This document shows, one piece after another, positions 35,378 to 43,726 of a DNA stretch of 64,000 bases. Source of the DNA: Komarekiella atlantica HA4396-MV6. GTDB taxonomy: Bacteria > Cyanobacteriota > Cyanobacteriia > Cyanobacteriales > Nostocaceae. Both the position numbers and the translations under genes were made by a program. How positions within the stretch are numbered: the first letter of the stretch is position 1; the number at the start of each line of letters is the position of its first letter. The DNA is taken from positions 47,542 to 111,541 of the forward strand of contig JAHHHK010000024.1 of assembly GCA_019359395.1 (NCBI GenBank), written 5' to 3'. Below the pieces are notes generated by a model. It was not told where the DNA came from. It ran no database searches and worked only from the letters and a program-made list of their open reading frames with translations.

Positions 35378-37903
35378 TTACAACACAATAATTGCCCACA
35401 TACTAGCTCCTAGTCCAATAGTTGCTAAATGTTGCCAAAGGAGCGATCGCACTGATTGCTTTGCAATCTTTTGCGTTAATAATATTGTCAATAATACTGA
35501 TAAAATCAGGGTTGAACCTTGCAAAAAGCCAATCACAGCGGGGTGTGCTACTAATATTGGCAATTGCTCACCATTGAAACCAAAAGTAGCAAAAGTCACA
35601 GGCAAAATCCGCCCGCCTTCACCCAAACCTAAACGCAGATAGTGAGCTAAGTTTCCCCCCAAAACTAATGGTAGGTAGCCATAGGCAAGTTCTACAAATG
35701 GTCGAGGCTTACGTTGAAAATTGAACAGTTTGAGCAAGCCATAAGCTGCAAAGGTAGCTGCTGCTGGAATAATTAACACTAACAGCGACAATCCCAAGTG
35801 CTGCCAAAACTGAGTTAAATCCAGTTGTAACCCTAACCAAGATTGCAACTCTGGCAAACGATGCAGATATACACCACCCAATAGCAAAAACAATAATGCT
35901 ACTTCATAGGTGCGGGGTATATGCGTTGTCCACAGTTCAATACCAGGGGGACGCAAGTTGAACTCGACGGAACGATGGGGACAAGCTTTCAAACAAGTCA
36001 TACATAGCACGCAATCTCTGTTATCTTCCAACTGTGCTGGGTGAGAGTACAAGGGACATCCATTTGTTTCCATCCCTTCGCCCTTTTGCGGCCCACCTTT
36101 GTAACATTGGTAAGTGGTGCAACTGGCAGAACAGATCCCTTGCTGCGCCCGAAGTTCCGTCATTGAAAGTTTGGCAAATAAACCATTCATCCCGCCAATA
36201 GGGCAAAGATACCGACACCAAAACCGCCGCTCAAAAATAGCAGAAAAAATCATTGCCCCAGCGGTAATTAATAACAGCAAACAAGCAGAAAGGTAGGCAG
36301 TATTTTCTAATTTCCAGAGTTCTTCCCATAAGAAAATTAGAGTAAATAGCCCAAACATAAACCATCCACCCCATTTTTCCGCTTGTTCCCTTGGCCAGCG
36401 CTTAAGTTTTCGAGGAAAGAACCATTGAGAAAGCTTTTGGGTAATTTCGCCGTAAATCATGAAAGGACAGACAGAACACCACACACGACCTAAAAAGGGA
36501 AAGAGAAATAGGAAGAAAGGCCACCACCAAGCCCAAAATAAATTTAAAACGAAATTGCGATCGCGTGTTTGAGGGCCGACAAATAATACTACGATAATGA
36601 TGGCAAAAGCCGCTGCGGTAAAACCATAATTAATCCGATCTGGCCACCAAGAACTACGCAGAAACTTCCGCAAACCAGGATAGGCATTTAAAAGATTCAC
36701 CCGAAATTGCTTTTTCTTCGTATCGGCTGACCAAAAGATTTCTTCTGTTAATTCACTAGCACCCTCCGCTTGGACTATTGCTCGTTCTACTAGATTTTTC
36801 AATTCTTTAAGATTGCCTGGAAAATCGTAGGACTGCAAACGGCGCAGAGCTTCTGGGGTAATGTGTGGTTTAGGAATACCTCTAGCTTGTGTGTAAAGAC
36901 TAATGTAATATTCCACCTGAGTTTGAATATCAGTTTTCCGTACTCGTAGCGGCGGTACTTTAATAATATGACCAACACAGCGTTCAATTGTCGGCTGACT
37001 TTTTTCTGAAACAATCAGAATACGTGCTTTGCTGGGACGAGGTTGGGCGGTTGGTTCTCCGGGACGAGTAACGGGAGTGTATGTACCAGTTTTTAGCAAC
37101 TGTGTCACAGCAGGTAATAACTCACTTGGCAATTCTTGGATATTATTGAAAACTAGAGTGCCTTCCCCTAGCCACTCCAACAATCCTGCTTTGCCGCCAA
37201 AACGACCGAATAAATCTGCTCCGCTAGTTTGGAGAATACCACAATTAACTTTAATAATTGGTTCTCGCCTTTTTGGAGAGCCAAAGTGGATTAAGGCAGC
37301 TATGTTGTCTTTTTCTAATCCTGGTTCCCCGAAGATATCTACTGACTTGCGGTCAGCAGCAGCTTCTCTAATTTGCTCCCGCAGACGCACAGCATAGCGA
37401 CTTGTACCCACAATTCCCCGTTGTGCTTTGGTGACTAAATATGGTCGTAAAGCAAGGGAACGTTCTTGTTCATAGCTCAGAGCAGATGTTACCTGAGCCA
37501 ATTCTTGAGCTAATTGGCGAGAAAAAGCCTGATTAATTTCGGGGTATTGGGTAGCAAAAGCGCGAAATTTATCAGCAGGTACAACCCACAAATGACACTC
37601 TGTTAAAGCGGTAATTGTAAATGGAGTTGATTCATCCAACAGTAGTTCTTTGAGGTGAATCACTGCTCCAGGGAGGAATCCACAAGCTAAAGCTGGGTTG
37701 GTTTGATTGGTGCTACTGCTTTCAAGTTGACCCTCGACGAGAATATAAAGCGCTTCTGGAGAAGTGCCTTCACTAACTAAGTTGCTTTGGGCTGGTACAA
37801 CTTGTTCTTCAATGACTTCGGCGATCGCATTCAACACCGTAGGTGAGAGAATTCCTAAAGTCGAGCGTTCTTGTAGCCATATAACCGTTTCTGGAGATGT
37901 CAT
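35378..37903 (-). CDS. CRP-like / dead sigma54-AAA / NapH-type polyferredoxin fusion
   Basis: An 841-residue fusion. Residues ~20-130 are a cyclic-nucleotide-binding-like domain. Residues ~160-390 align with a sigma54-activator AAA+ domain, but its P-loop reads GEPGLEKD (192-199) rather than GETGTGKE, Walker B is LVFNNIQELP without the acidic pair, and the GAFTGA loop is missing. FPGNLKELKNLVERA keeps the sensor II region. Residues ~425-560 and ~660-840 are membrane helices; between them lie WCSVCP (475-480), WCRYLCP (562-568) and CVLCMTCLKACP (631-642), as in NosR/NapH/CcoG-type electron-transfer proteins. Cyanobacteria lack sigma54, so the middle domain probably serves as a sensory or scaffold module. 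Role: membrane redox or regulatory protein, exact partner unknown. Confidence 0.85.
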   Translation of the reverse strand: MTSPETVIWLQERSTLGILSPTVLNAIAEVIEEQVVPAQSNLVSEGTSPEALYILVEGQLESSSTNQTNPALACGFLPGAVIHLKELLLDESTPFTITALTECHLWVVPADKFRAFATQYPEINQAFSRQLAQELAQVTSALSYEQERSLALRPYLVTKAQRGIVGTSRYAVRLREQIREAAADRKSVDIFGEPGLEKDNIAALIHFGSPKRREPIIKVNCGILQTSGADLFGRFGGKAGLLEWLGEGTLVFNNIQELPSELLPAVTQLLKTGTYTPVTRPGEPTAQPRPSKARILIVSEKSQPTIERCVGHIIKVPPLRVRKTDIQTQVEYYISLYTQARGIPKPHITPEALRRLQSYDFPGNLKELKNLVERAIVQAEGASELTEEIFWSADTKKKQFRVNLLNAYPGLRKFLRSSWWPDRINYGFTAAAFAIIIVVLFVGPQTRDRNFVLNLFWAWWWPFFLFLFPFLGRVWCSVCPFMIYGEITQKLSQWFFPRKLKRWPREQAEKWGGWFMFGLFTLIFLWEELWKLENTAYLSACLLLLITAGAMIFSAIFERRFWCRYLCPIGGMNGLFAKLSMTELRAQQGICSASCTTYQCYKGGPQKGEGMETNGCPLYSHPAQLEDNRDCVLCMTCLKACPHRSVEFNLRPPGIELWTTHIPRTYEVALLFLLLGGVYLHRLPELQSWLGLQLDLTQFWQHLGLSLLVLIIPAAATFAAYGLLKLFNFQRKPRPFVELAYGYLPLVLGGNLAHYLRLGLGEGGRILPVTFATFGFNGEQLPILVAHPAVIGFLQGSTLILSVLLTILLTQKIAKQSVRSLLWQHLATIGLGASMWAIIVL

Positions 37904-37992
37904 CCTGGTTTCTCCGCGCAGGCTGCTGTATAAAAGGAATTATCCCTTGAAACCTGGGTCAATAATTCATAATTCTGAATTTTAAATGAAGT

Positions 37993-38238
37993 TCAGATCG
38001 AGCTACACTTTACCTTTTCCCTTAATTTCTCCAGTAAGCTCCAAGACCTTTTTTCATTCTCAGATATAAACAGAGGAAGCCAGTACACTGCTTTCTCTAA
38101 CAACCTATTACTCTCATCATTCAAATCTTCAATTAATTTTACTACTGATTTAAATCCCAGCTTGGGAATTGCAAATTCTAACCATAACTTAATAGATTGA
38201 GCATTAGATTTTACCTTTATTATTTTTATTGTGTCCAA
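37993..38238 (-). CDS. possible immunity-type small protein
   Basis: About 81 residues from TTG 38238 (an in-frame ATG at 38304 would give 103, but that extension overlaps a better coding frame). The conserved-looking core is IKLWLEFAIPKLGFKSVVKL and a C-terminal helix SLLEKLREKVK. It overlaps the end of the frameshifted toxin-like frame by 35 bp, the usual layout of a toxin followed by its immunity gene. The family is not recognised. It is AT-rich. Confidence 0.45.
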   Translation of the reverse strand: MDTIKIIKVKSNAQSIKLWLEFAIPKLGFKSVVKLIEDLNDESNRLLEKAVYWLPLFISENEKRSWSLLEKLREKVKCSSI

Positions 38239-38619
38239 AGCGAATTTGATCTGCAAAGTCAACGTTGTTACCTCTTGCAATATCAATATGGCTTCCCAAA
38301 CCAAATTTTTGCCTTGCTATATATCTGACCTCTCTGTACTACAAAGTTGTACTCACCATTAGGTGTAAACACTTTTTTGTGAGGTGTTTTATATCTCCAT
38401 TTCTTACCATCAAACACAAGCTTATGACGTTGAATATAATTAGGAATATCTTCGGGATATAGATTCGGAAAATACCCTGATTCTGAACTACCTTCGGATG
38501 CCAGTCCTGAATCAATAGTATGCCAAGGAGTGGGAAAAAGTAGAGGATATTTTGTTAAATAAGAAAGTCTAAGCTGCACATCTGGTAAATTAATTTTAAC
38601 AATCGATTCAGAAAAAATT
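38204..38619 (-). pseudogene. frameshifted polymorphic-toxin-like C-terminal domain
   Basis: One frame reads LFPTPWHTIDSGLASEG, then YPEDIPNYIQRHKLVFDGKK and GEYNFVVQRGQIYSKAKIWF; near 38290 it meets a stop. Skipping one A there shifts into HIDIARGNNVDFADQIRFGH and ends at TAA 38204. The two halves form a single plausible domain, so a +1 frameshift is inferred. There is no start: the 5' side runs into the transaldolase gene on the other strand, so the N-terminal part is lost. The layout with the following small gene suggests a decayed toxin-immunity cassette; the toxin activity is unknown. Confidence 0.5.
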
Positions 38620-39255
38620 ATGGCATTATATCTGGACTCAGCGATCGCATCTGATGCTGAAGCTGTTAGGCTTTGGGGTTGGGTAAAGGGGATTACAACC
38701 AATCCCACGCTTTTGGCTCAAAGCGATACCCCACCAGAAACTACGCTTAAAAAATTAGTTACCTTGACAAATGGGCCGTTATACTATCAACTTATGGCAT
38801 CTAATAAAGATGAGATGCTGACTGAAGGTAGGAAAGCTTTTGAGATTATTGGTTCGCAAACAATATTAAAGATTCCTGCAACACCTGTAGGGTTTGAGGT
38901 GGTGGCGAGTCTATCGCCAGAGATTACTTGTTCGGTGACAGCAATATATAGTGCAGCACAAGCAGCAGTAGCACGGGAAGCGGGGGCTAGGATTGCCATA
39001 GCTTATGTAAATCGCGCTACTCGGTTATTAGGTGATGGTATTGCTTTAGTGCGGGATATGGCTAGTGTACTTAAAGGTAGCGATACAGAAATTCTGGCAG
39101 CTAGTATCAAATCTCCCCAAGAAGCAGCAGAATCGCTACAAGCTGGAGCGCATCATCTAACTTTACCTTTAGCAATGTTGCAAGCGATCGCAACTCATGA
39201 ATTATCACAAAAAACTGTTGAAGAATTCGCTAAAGGTGGCATCGGTTTAAAATAA
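38620..39255 (+). CDS. transaldolase/fructose-6-phosphate aldolase family protein
   Basis: A 211-residue short-form transaldolase. It begins MALYLDSAIASDAEAVRLWG and has WVKGITTNPTLL, the catalytic Schiff-base lysine in ILKIPATPVGFEV, then SVTAIYSAAQAAVAREAGA and a final ASIKSPQEAAESLQAGAHHL. Length and motifs match the FSA/TalC-type subfamily, which cleaves fructose-6-phosphate or transfers dihydroxyacetone units in the cytosol. True substrate is not decided by sequence. Confidence 0.88.
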   Translation: MALYLDSAIASDAEAVRLWGWVKGITTNPTLLAQSDTPPETTLKKLVTLTNGPLYYQLMASNKDEMLTEGRKAFEIIGSQTILKIPATPVGFEVVASLSPEITCSVTAIYSAAQAAVAREAGARIAIAYVNRATRLLGDGIALVRDMASVLKGSDTEILAASIKSPQEAAESLQAGAHHLTLPLAMLQAIATHELSQKTVEEFAKGGIGLK

Positions 39256-39311
39256 TTCGTAATTCGCCCTGGGGCTACGCCCCGCTACGCTAACGTAATT
39301 CGTAATTAAAT

Positions 39312-39404
39312 ATGAGTTTGTCTGATGTACCTAATCTCTGGGTTCCCTTAGCACTTTTAGGTTTAATTATTTTGGCTGCTGTATTTTTTAGTCGTGGCAA
39401 CTGA
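39312..39404 (+). CDS. putative 30-residue membrane peptide
   Basis: A short frame, MSLSDVPNLWVPLALLGLII then LAAVFFSRGN, with one hydrophobic helix and a basic end. It lies between the transaldolase and Uma2 genes on the same strand. There is no clear ribosome binding site. Small single-helix proteins are common in cyanobacteria, but this could be chance. Confidence 0.35.
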   Translation: MSLSDVPNLWVPLALLGLIILAAVFFSRGN

Positions 39405-39443
39405 TTTTTAGAGTATTACAGTGGAAGTGGAGGTGCTAATTTT

Positions 39444-40079
39444 ATGTTTGCTGTTGTCACACCAGATACAATTCATTTACCTCCAGGAGCGATAGTACGC
39501 TTACCCGGAAGTTGGCAAGACTATCAAGCACTGAATGAACAACTAGGCGATCGCTCATCTCCTCGCATCAAGTATCGAGATGGAGAAATTCTTTTGATAG
39601 CACCGCTCCCAGAACATGGACGTAGAGTAAGTATAATTGCAGATGTGGTCAAAGTTTTGCTCGATCATTTGGGACAGGAATACGAAGCATTTACCCCAAT
39701 TACAATGGAACTACCACAGGCAAGTGGTATTGAACCAGACTACTGTTTTTATATTGAAAACTGGAAGGCGATCGCAGGTAAAAATCGCATCAATTGGAGC
39801 GTTGATCTATCACCTGATTTAGTAGTAGAGATAGACATAACAAGCTACACAGATGTGAATGATTATTTACCATATCGAGTACCAGAAGTATGGTTGTGGA
39901 GAAACCAGCTGATGATTTATGGATTGCAGGGCGATCACTACACTATTGAAACTAGCAGTTGCTATTTCCCGAATATTAATGTGTCAGAGGTAGTCACAGA
40001 ATGTTTGCAAATTGCCTACGAGCGTAATACTAGCGCAGCCATTCGAGAATTACGACGCAAATTAGCAAGCGAGAATTAA
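39444..40079 (+). CDS. Uma2-family (DUF820) putative endonuclease
   Basis: A 211-residue protein of the Uma2 family, abundant in cyanobacteria and folded like PD-(D/E)XK nucleases. The candidate catalytic residues lie in GIEPDYCFYI and DLVVEIDITS (normally DLVVEI followed by SPS/TS). The strand LPYRVPEVWLWR replaces the more usual YxxxGVxEYWxVD. An upstream GGAGG supports the start. Biological role unknown; often near mobile DNA. Confidence 0.85.
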   Translation: MFAVVTPDTIHLPPGAIVRLPGSWQDYQALNEQLGDRSSPRIKYRDGEILLIAPLPEHGRRVSIIADVVKVLLDHLGQEYEAFTPITMELPQASGIEPDYCFYIENWKAIAGKNRINWSVDLSPDLVVEIDITSYTDVNDYLPYRVPEVWLWRNQLMIYGLQGDHYTIETSSCYFPNINVSEVVTECLQIAYERNTSAAIRELRRKLASEN

Positions 40080-40271
40080 ATCTTTGGCAATCGCTTCAAC
40101 GTGACGAGAAATGTTAGGATAGGCTGCTAAAAGCCTATTTCAGAAGAGATTTGCGATTATTCTCCTCTTAATAACCTCTTAAGCCTTAATTAAGCATAGC
40201 CAGTCATATTAACGGCTAGTTGGCGATTGTCCAGCTTTTCGTTACCTTTTTATACTTTAAAAAGGATTTTT

Positions 40272-41864
40272 ATGGAACGTTTTTATTCTGAACACTGGCT
40301 ATCTACTAAAGCAAAGCGGCGGCGTTTTCTGATGGGCGCTGGAGTAATGAGCGCAAGTGCGATCGCTAGCCTCTGGACTCATAAAGTTATAGCAAAATCA
40401 AGATTTTCTGCTTATCCTTTTAGTCTTGGTGTCGCTTCTGGTGATCCCTTACAAGATAGTGTCATACTCTGGACGCGGCTGGCTCCAGATCCATTAAATG
40501 GTGGTGGAATGCCACCATTTAATGTACCAGTGCATTGGCAAGTTGCTTTAGACGAAAACATGAAAAAAGTTGTGCTACGAGGCGTAGCACTAGCAACCCC
40601 TGAATTTGCCCACTCTGTTCATGTAGATGTACGAGGATTGCAACCTAACCGTTGGTATTGGTATCAGTTTAGAGTAGGTAATGAACTTAGCCCCATTGGT
40701 CGCACCCGTACCGCCCCAACCCCTGGTAATTGGCTCAATCAGCTTAATTTTGCTTTTGTCACTTGCCAAAAATGGGAGGATGGTTACTACTCTGCCTACC
40801 GCCACTTAGCTCAAGAAGATTTAGATTTAGTCTTCCACCTAGGTGATTACATCTACGAATATGGTATTCCTGCTCAAGGTGGTGTACGCAAAGTATCTTT
40901 GCCTAAGCAGTATGAGGAAGAGACAAAAACTCTTGAGCAATACCGCCTTCGGTACGCTTTATACAAAACCGACCCGGATCTCCAAAAGGCTCACGCTTTA
41001 TTCCCCTTTGTAGTCACTTGGGATGATCATGAAGTAGACAACGACTACACTGACGAGATATCAGAAAATAATGATCCTGTTGAACAGTTCCTCCGCAGAC
41101 GTACAGCCGCCTATCAGGCTTACTACGAACACCTACCGCTACGCCAGTTTTCCCTGCCACAGGGCGCAGACATGCACCTCTATCGGCGGCTAACCTTCGG
41201 TAATTTAGCAGAATTCAGCGTACTCGACACGCGCCAATACCGCAATGATCAGCCGTGCGGTGACGGTGAAACACCTCGTTGTTCAGCAGCACTAGATCCG
41301 TGGAAGACCATGCTTGGCACTCAGCAGGAACGCTGGCTACTTGATGGTCTTGACCGTTCTCAAGCACGCTGGAACATACTTGCCCAACAGGTGTTGATGG
41401 CGGAACTAGATCACAAGCTTGGTGCAGGCGAGATTTTTTGGAACGACTCCTGGGACGGATACCCCCTTGCACGTAACCGCATCTTGAGTCACATCGCCAA
41501 CCGGAAGATCGCTAACCCAGTTGTAATCACTGGCGATTGGCACTCTACATTCGTTAACAACCTGAAGCTAGACTTTAAAGATTCTAACTCTCCAACCATC
41601 GCCGCAGAGTTTGTAACTCCCTCACTTACTAGCAACGGTGATGCGGAAGTTTACGGCCCCTACTACGGCCCGATGATCCCGGAGAACCCGCATATTAAGT
41701 TTTTTGACGGCGATCGCCGCGGCTACTTTCGGGTAAACCTCAACCACGAACGTTGGCAAACTGATTTACGTATTGTCACAACCGTGAATCGCCCAGATGC
41801 GTCTATATATAATCTGGCTTCTTTCGTCGTTGAAAATGGTCGTCCAGGCGTTCAGGGTGCATAA
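40272..41864 (+). CDS. phoD: PhoD-type alkaline phosphatase, Tat-exported
   Basis: A 530-residue PhoD phosphatase/phosphodiesterase that releases phosphate from organic esters in the periplasm or outside the cell. The N-terminus has a twin-arginine-type signal (KRRRFLMGAGVMSASAIASL). The mature part begins PFSLGVASGDPLQDSVILWT and has metal-binding motifs LVFHLGDYIYEY, VTWDDHEVDNDY, ILAQQVLMAE and VVITGDWHSTF. The frame opens earlier at 40227, but the ATG at 40272 has AAGGA upstream and puts the Tat motif correctly near the N-terminus. Regulation by phosphate shortage is likely, but no Pho box was identified. Confidence 0.92.
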   Translation: MERFYSEHWLSTKAKRRRFLMGAGVMSASAIASLWTHKVIAKSRFSAYPFSLGVASGDPLQDSVILWTRLAPDPLNGGGMPPFNVPVHWQVALDENMKKVVLRGVALATPEFAHSVHVDVRGLQPNRWYWYQFRVGNELSPIGRTRTAPTPGNWLNQLNFAFVTCQKWEDGYYSAYRHLAQEDLDLVFHLGDYIYEYGIPAQGGVRKVSLPKQYEEETKTLEQYRLRYALYKTDPDLQKAHALFPFVVTWDDHEVDNDYTDEISENNDPVEQFLRRRTAAYQAYYEHLPLRQFSLPQGADMHLYRRLTFGNLAEFSVLDTRQYRNDQPCGDGETPRCSAALDPWKTMLGTQQERWLLDGLDRSQARWNILAQQVLMAELDHKLGAGEIFWNDSWDGYPLARNRILSHIANRKIANPVVITGDWHSTFVNNLKLDFKDSNSPTIAAEFVTPSLTSNGDAEVYGPYYGPMIPENPHIKFFDGDRRGYFRVNLNHERWQTDLRIVTTVNRPDASIYNLASFVVENGRPGVQGA

Positions 41865-41917
41865 GATGTTCTGAACAAAACATAGTGCGATGACATAGGC
41901 GATCGCAAGAATCATAC

Positions 41918-41945
41918 GTAGAGACGTTACATGTAACGTCTCTAC
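41918..41945. repeat. 28-nt perfect palindrome (GTAGAGACG family)
   Basis: Arms GTAGAGACGTTACA and TGTAACGTCTCTAC. Located between the convergent phoD and ABM genes, where it may also stop transcription. Confidence 0.7.
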
Positions 41946-42037
41946 AGGGTTTCGGGTTTTATTTATGTACTTCATTTACCTGAAATCTGCGTTGATTGAA
42001 CCGGATGGTGGTAATTAGTGAATTGATTGTGGTTTAC

Positions 42038-42676
42038 TCAATCAGCAGGTTCAGTAAATACAACCTCGTAGAGGTGAAATTCGTTTTCAGCCAGACCTTG
42101 CCAATATTCACCTAAAGATGCATACTTTGGATCTTTCAATAGTTTCTCAAAATCCGCAAAACTGCGCCACTGACCATAATTTACATTGTGTACGCCATCC
42201 AACGAACGGTGAAAATTACCTGATAGAAGTCCTGGATTTTGCAATCCAACAGGTAGGTATTCTCTTTCCAATTCCACTAAGCGTTGCTGATTTTCTGGCT
42301 TTACCCGAAATTCTGCAAGATGAATCTTACCACCTTTGGTAATTTTGAGTGTAGCGTCATCTGGTAGAGAAACGACGACTTCGTAGATATGCGACTCATG
42401 GATTTGGAACTGGAAAACCTTTGCTCCTAGTTTTTGAGTTTCGGAATTGTTCACAAATGCTTGATAATCTTCCAAAGTCTTCCACTGAGCATAGTTCATC
42501 ACCCGCACACCATCTATACTTTTGTGGATGCTGGATGAGACGAAACCTGGTTGATGTTTTACTCCTGTTTCTAGAAATTCCACAATGGTATCAACTAGTT
42601 CTTGCTGACGTTCAGGTTCGACTGCAAAGATAATTATGACGGTAATTACATCGTTGTTCTTGGCAATAGTAGGCAT
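42038..42676 (-). CDS. double antibiotic-biosynthesis-monooxygenase (ABM) domain protein
   Basis: A 212-residue protein with two tandem ABM ferredoxin-like barrels (about 10-105 and 117-208). Each repeat shows a strand, a helix, then HKSIDGVRVMNYAQWKTLED or HRSLDGVHNVNYGQWRSFAD. ABM proteins include cofactor-free monooxygenases and heme-handling enzymes. A single chain with two units probably mimics the usual homodimer. AGAGGT precedes the ATG. It faces phoD convergently. Substrate unknown. Confidence 0.82.
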   Translation of the reverse strand: MPTIAKNNDVITVIIIFAVEPERQQELVDTIVEFLETGVKHQPGFVSSSIHKSIDGVRVMNYAQWKTLEDYQAFVNNSETQKLGAKVFQFQIHESHIYEVVVSLPDDATLKITKGGKIHLAEFRVKPENQQRLVELEREYLPVGLQNPGLLSGNFHRSLDGVHNVNYGQWRSFADFEKLLKDPKYASLGEYWQGLAENEFHLYEVVFTEPAD

Positions 42677-42700
42677 TTTGATACCTCTTTAAGAAGGACT

Positions 42701-42791
42701 GGGGGCAGGGGAGAAGGGATCTGGGGAGCAGAGGGGAAGGGGGGAAGGGGGGAAGGGGGAAGAGGGGAAGGGGGAAGAGGGGCAGAGGAGA
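42701..42791. repeat. polypurine G-run tract
   Basis: About 90 bases of GGGGAAG-type units, with many runs of four to six G on the plus strand, directly upstream of the ABM gene. It can form G-quadruplexes and is prone to length variation. Open frames through it encode only Gly/Arg/Glu or Pro/Leu runs. Confidence 0.7.
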
Positions 42792-42859
42792 GTTAGAACT
42801 GGATTCATCCACCTTTGAACCTCAAAGCTTCCAATCCCCAATGCCCAATCCCCTTGAAC

Positions 42860-43600
42860 TCACACGATTCCACCATTAACACGCATGTTTTGCCCAGTTA
42901 TCCATCGGGCTGCGTCACTGGCGAGAAACGCTACCACATCGGCGATTTCTTGTACGTCTCCTAGTTTGCCAAACGCCGCCATCTGAGCTAAACGGTCGAT
43001 TTGTTCTTGGGTTTTGCCTTCTCGAAACAGTTCTGTATCAGTGGGGCCAGGAGAAACAACATTAACTGTAATACCCTTTGCTCCCAACTCTTTAGCTAAT
43101 ATTCGCGTGATTTGTTCAACAGCACCTTTAGTTGCTACATAGGCGCTATAAGTTGGCAGCATCATCGCCGTGGTGGATGAAGAAAAGTTGATAATGCGTC
43201 CCTCTTCTGCCATGTGTTGCGCGGCTTGTTGGCAAGCAAAATAAGTGCCTTTGACATTAATTGCAAAAATTTTGTCGAAATCTGCTTCTGTAACTTGAGT
43301 AATTGGCTGATAAATCGCAATTCCGGCATTGTTTACCAAAATATCAACCTTACCAAAGTGGTTAATTGTTTGCTCAAACAACCGTTGAATATCAGCTACT
43401 TTGCTGACATCAGCTTGTATGGCAATTGCCTTTACTCCCAGCTTTTCAATTTCTGCAACGACTTCTTGTGCTTTCTCTGCATTACCCGCAAAATTAACGA
43501 CAACAGACGCACCGTTACCAGCTAATTTGAGGGCGATCGCTCGTCCAATTCCCCGCGATGCCCCAGTGATAATTGCAACTTTTCCAGTTAATTGTGCCAT
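42860..43600 (-). CDS. short-chain dehydrogenase/reductase (FabG-like)
   Basis: A 246-residue classical SDR. The NAD(P) motif is TGASRGIGRAIAL, followed by NNAG in ILVNNAGIAIYQP, catalytic Ser in INFSSSTTAM and YSAYVATKG (Tyr-x3-Lys). The C-terminus WITGQNMRVNGGIV is typical of FabG-like enzymes acting on 3-oxo groups. The frame continues upstream to 43681 only through the palindromic repeats at 43627-43693, so the ATG at 43600 is chosen. Specific substrate unknown. Confidence 0.88.
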   Translation of the reverse strand: MAQLTGKVAIITGASRGIGRAIALKLAGNGASVVVNFAGNAEKAQEVVAEIEKLGVKAIAIQADVSKVADIQRLFEQTINHFGKVDILVNNAGIAIYQPITQVTEADFDKIFAINVKGTYFACQQAAQHMAEEGRIINFSSSTTAMMLPTYSAYVATKGAVEQITRILAKELGAKGITVNVVSPGPTDTELFREGKTQEQIDRLAQMAAFGKLGDVQEIADVVAFLASDAARWITGQNMRVNGGIV

Positions 43601-43626
43601 AAATTCACTTGAGTAATGAGTGCTGA

Positions 43627-43693
43627 GTAGAGATGCGATTAATCGCGTCTGTACAGGAGTGTTGAGTAGAGACGCGATCAATCGCGTCTGTAC
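43627..43693. repeat. two copies of the GACGCGAT/ATCGCGTC palindrome
   Basis: Copies at 43627-43654 and 43666-43693, separated by 11 bases. They sit between the RND permease start side and the SDR gene, upstream of the SDR ATG, and may affect its expression. Confidence 0.7.
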
Positions 43694-43726
43694 AGGAAGG
43701 AGTGCTGCCCCCCTGCTTCCCCCACC

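Noticed and set aside
42602..42812. Gly/Arg-rich and Pro-rich frames near 42.7 kb
   Set aside because: Direct translations of a polypurine tract.
43601..43681. N-terminal extension of the SDR protein
   Set aside because: The extra 27 codons are encoded by two palindromic repeats; the later ATG gives the normal family start.
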